Origin: Colwellia sp.
GTDB lineage: Bacteria; Pseudomonadota; Gammaproteobacteria; Enterobacterales; Alteromonadaceae
DNA: 48,936 nucleotides
Assembly: GCA_026196955.1 (NCBI GenBank)
Contig: JAPHTO010000038.1
Span: 1-48,936, forward strand
Direction: 5' to 3'
This document shows, piece by piece, positions 47,220 to 48,936 of this stretch (positions are counted from its first letter, which is position 1; every line of letters starts with the position of its first letter). Made by a program: the position numbers and the translations under genes. Under the pieces are notes generated by a model, which was not told the origin of the DNA, ran no database searches, and saw nothing but the letters and a program-made list of their open reading frames with translations.

Positions 47220-47460
47220 TTTTAATTCCCTCATATTCAGTACAAGTTATTTGAAAGTAATTCGCTTAATTTTTACACCTAGAAATCTGATTTCTCACTC
47301 CTCTTTCATACTGAATAAAATCAAAATTTAGTAAAAGTGACACAGAAAAACCCCGTTTTCGTCTGAGTCAGATGATTAAAAAACAAACACAAATTTCATA
47401 CTGCTTTATTATTGATCAATTACTTAGCTGATTATTTGTTTGAAAAACAAACAAAACAGA

Positions 47461-47565
47461 GTGGCAAAAAACTTTTTGAGTTTTGACAATTTTTCACGCG
47501 GGCTTAGGCGTCGGTCTAGATTGCATAAAGCTGTAGAGATTTGACCCTCCCCTCCCCCTTATAAA
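47461..47565. repeat. Diverged island repeat R3
   Basis: Shares with R1 and R2 the order GTGG...AAACTTTTT, CGGTC, GCTGTAGAGATTT, ACC-CTCCCC-TCCCCC-TTATA. The distance from GTGG to the C-run (about 84 bases) is the same as in R2 (about 83). It lacks the palindrome and the exact 23-base block. Confidence 0.55.
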
Positions 47566-47660
47566 ATATAAAAACGGGCTTGGTTAGGGGCTACCCTAAT
47601 AGCTTAAATTTAATAAAATCGGTTCATAAATATTTGTTGCCGAATGACTGAATTGTAAAA

Positions 47661-47728
47661 GGGTAACGGGAAACAAACGTTACCTTGGTTTTGCGTTTCC
47701 CAAGTAACCCGCGTTTCCCTTTGTACCC
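47661..47728. other. Structured segment with alternative hairpins
   Basis: GGGAAAC (47668-47674) can pair with either of two GTTTCCC copies (47695-47701 and 47713-47719), each within a repeated GCGTTTCCC. GGGT (47661-47664) can pair with ACCC at 47707-47710 or 47725-47728. It stands 32 bases past the unknown gene's stop (minus strand), so it could act as a terminator or a structured RNA end. Confidence 0.4.
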
Positions 47729-47759
47729 TCTACAATGAAAAGAAACTTTCCATGCCTAC

Positions 47760-48389
47760 TTAAAAACCTGAATCAATTGATGCTTCATAAGTACATCCAA
47801 GCTCAGCAATAGTACTTTTGATATCATCTCCTGTACTATCTGCGTATAACGATTGATGAAAATGCTCTTCATCTTTAGAGTAATAACCACAAAAGAATAC
47901 GGCCTCTACATGTTCAATGTTTTTTATTTTTAGGTGAGCAAGTAAACCAAAGAAATTAAGCCATTGAGCTTTGCTAATAACTTTAGCAAAATAATCACTA
48001 AGCTCTTTCCCTCTATATTTCTTTATAATAAATACCGCATCAAGACTACAAGTTAAGAACAATGTTCCCTCGTCCTTTGTTTCTGGAGCTTCTGAAGTTG
48101 ACTTTGCAAGTCCTAACCAATCTTCGACACTAGCCGTATTATGACAAAGGCCTATTAATTCATTTTCACACCACAGTTCAAAATTATTATCTCGTTTAAA
48201 ATACAAATTACTTATTACTGGTTCGCTATCACTTAGTTCATCAATAAATTGTTGATAACAAGCTTGCTTTTGTTTGCTAGAGGCCATCCCCCTTGTGACA
48301 CTTAATAAGTACGATTCACACCTAATGTTTTTCCAATTTTCAAACGATAGGGTTTGTTTATTCGATATTAACTCTTTCTTAATATACAT
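47760..48389 (-). CDS. Unknown protein in the island
   Basis: A 209-residue soluble protein (MYIKKELISNKQTLSFENWKNIRCESYLLSVT...SDSEPVISNLYFKRDNNFELWCENELIGLCHN...GTLFLTCSLDAVFIIKKYRGKELSDYFAKVISK...) without signal peptide or membrane helix. The alternation of strands and helices and RGKELSDYF loosely recall a GNAT fold, but no acetyl-CoA loop is convincing. AAGG lies about 9 bases upstream of the ATG. It stands between the integrase remnant and R3. Confidence 0.6.
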   Translation of the reverse strand: MYIKKELISNKQTLSFENWKNIRCESYLLSVTRGMASSKQKQACYQQFIDELSDSEPVISNLYFKRDNNFELWCENELIGLCHNTASVEDWLGLAKSTSEAPETKDEGTLFLTCSLDAVFIIKKYRGKELSDYFAKVISKAQWLNFFGLLAHLKIKNIEHVEAVFFCGYYSKDEEHFHQSLYADSTGDDIKSTIAELGCTYEASIDSGF

Positions 48390-48574
48390 CTTACCAGCCT
48401 TCTTTGTTCATCACTTAAAACAGTAATGTTTTTAAATAGTTAGTATGTTGTTTGGACTTAACGTCAACCTAGTTATTACAATAAGAAACAACAAGTTCAT
48501 TCATATCTACAATTTATCAATACAATACAAAATGTTAGCTCTAGTTTTGGACGTAACGTGTAAACTGTCTAAAT

Positions 48575-48837
48575 CTAGCTCCCCCCAAATAATGCTTTGT
48601 CACCAACCTCAAAAGTATCAACCAAATCTTGCTCATTATTATCAATATAATTAATAGTTATTGATGGTTTACTGTGGTTTAAAAGCTGTTGTAATTCTTC
48701 TAACGTTACCCCTGCTTGCTGCCTTAATCTTGAACCTGATTTACGTAATGAATGAGTTCCTAGATTCACTCCACCTAAGCGGCCAATTGAACGACGCCAT
48801 TTAATTACATCAACCTCAACTTCGGTCATCCAAAGCC
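48575..48837 (-). pseudogene. Truncated tyrosine recombinase (integrase C-terminus)
   Basis: About 87 residues of a tyrosine recombinase catalytic domain: box II THSLRKSG (HxLR), LLNHSKPSIT (the second His/Trp site) and the nucleophile Tyr in INYID. The family is the small integrases with NHSSPSIT-type sequences, not the integron IntI. Everything before box II, including the first catalytic Arg, is missing. The open frame runs into the left end of the insertion sequence at about 48838, so an insertion cut the gene. Catalysis is not possible without the lost part. Confidence 0.78.
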
Positions 48838-48936
48838 TGATCTGCAATAATCAAACAGGACAATTTAATAATGGAATATAATCCAATTATTGAGGTGTTA
48901 AATGACAAAACGAACAAACAGAAACTACACGACTGA
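48838..48936 (+). mobile_element. Left end of an IS3-family-like insertion sequence, cut by the window
   Basis: The left terminus appears to start with TGATCTGCAATAATC. An ATG at 48901 preceded by GAGGTG opens a frame reading MTKRTNRNYTT at the window's edge, which resembles the start of IS3-family OrfA (MTKRTRR...). The frame runs off the end. The right end, the target duplication and the transposase core are not visible, so family assignment is tentative. Confidence 0.55.

Larger units (their letters stand above)
47235..47759. other. Non-coding stretch holding R3 and strong dyads
   Basis: 525 bases without a gene. It holds the repeat R3, an 8-bp dyad at 47435-47455 (TTTGTTTG, five A, CAAACAAA), a TTAGGG/CCCTAA hairpin at 47584-47599 and the GC-rich structured segment at 47661-47728. 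Confidence 0.6.

Noticed and set aside
39990..48570. CRISPR array or cas genes in the island
   Set aside because: No regularly spaced identical short repeats and no Cas-like protein; the repeats found are long, few and unevenly spaced.
48445..48654. Plus-strand 69-residue open frame
   Set aside because: It lies partly antisense to the integrase remnant, has no ribosome site, and its composition is not protein-like.
48575..48837. Integron integrase IntI for the cassette cluster
   Set aside because: The C-terminal sequence fits the NHSSPSIT-type small integrases and lacks IntI-like features; its position and orientation also do not fit an attI-intI unit.
40001..48936. Retron or reverse transcriptase system linked to the R repeats
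   Set aside because: No reverse transcriptase motif (such as YADD) in any frame of the island.

Overview
The window reads as a chromosome segment of an AT-rich marine gammaproteobacterium, most likely a Colwelliaceae/Alteromonadales member (Colwellia- or Thalassotalea-like). This is inferred from protein similarity to E. coli, Shewanella and Vibrio homologues and from gene order; no rRNA or tRNA gene is present to confirm it.

Positions 1-39.8 kb are core genome. 0.3-8.5 kb holds a membrane-anchored RRM protein, trmA, fabR divergent from a fatty acid desaturase (with a clear FabR-type operator between them), sthA with a periplasmic histidine phosphatase, a malic enzyme and a ribosome hibernation factor. 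8.7-22 kb is the conserved superoperon read on the minus strand: nnr-tsaE-amiB-mutL-miaA-hfq-hflX-hflK-hflC-yjeT-purA, with queG divergent. It ties tRNA modification, mismatch repair, cell-wall splitting, RNA chaperoning and control of FtsH proteolysis to purine synthesis. 22-28.3 kb holds a very large degenerate hybrid-kinase-like membrane protein, then orn, rsgA and psd. 28.4-36.2 kb is envelope sensing: a BlaI-like repressor with an M56 peptidase/TonB fusion, then cpxP divergent from cpxR-cpxA and a DUF748 protein. 36.3-39.8 kb holds a K+ channel, an EamA exporter with an ElaA acetyltransferase, a CRP-like regulator and yceH.

From about 39.9 kb to the end lies an accessory island with almost every gene on the minus strand. 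Its left edge carries tandem GGTGGGC motifs that look like recombinase arm sites. It then holds an NdpA-like nucleoid protein with a membrane partner, a higBA toxin-antitoxin pair, a cluster of integron gene cassettes (three attC sites, no integron integrase), an HNH endonuclease pseudogene, a coiled-coil protein, an unknown 209-residue protein, and a tyrosine recombinase cut off by what looks like the left end of an IS3-family element running off the window.

The most unusual part is the island's layout. A non-coding repeat of about 130-180 bp (R1 at 43.5 kb, R2 at 46.0 kb, a diverged R3 at 47.5 kb) separates its modules, and R1 and R2 bracket the cassette array. One cassette gene carries a perfectly phased A_AAA_AAG slippery heptamer at the point where its frame breaks. 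The NdpA/membrane-protein pair is the best candidate for an undescribed two-gene system, probably defence-related, but that is inference.
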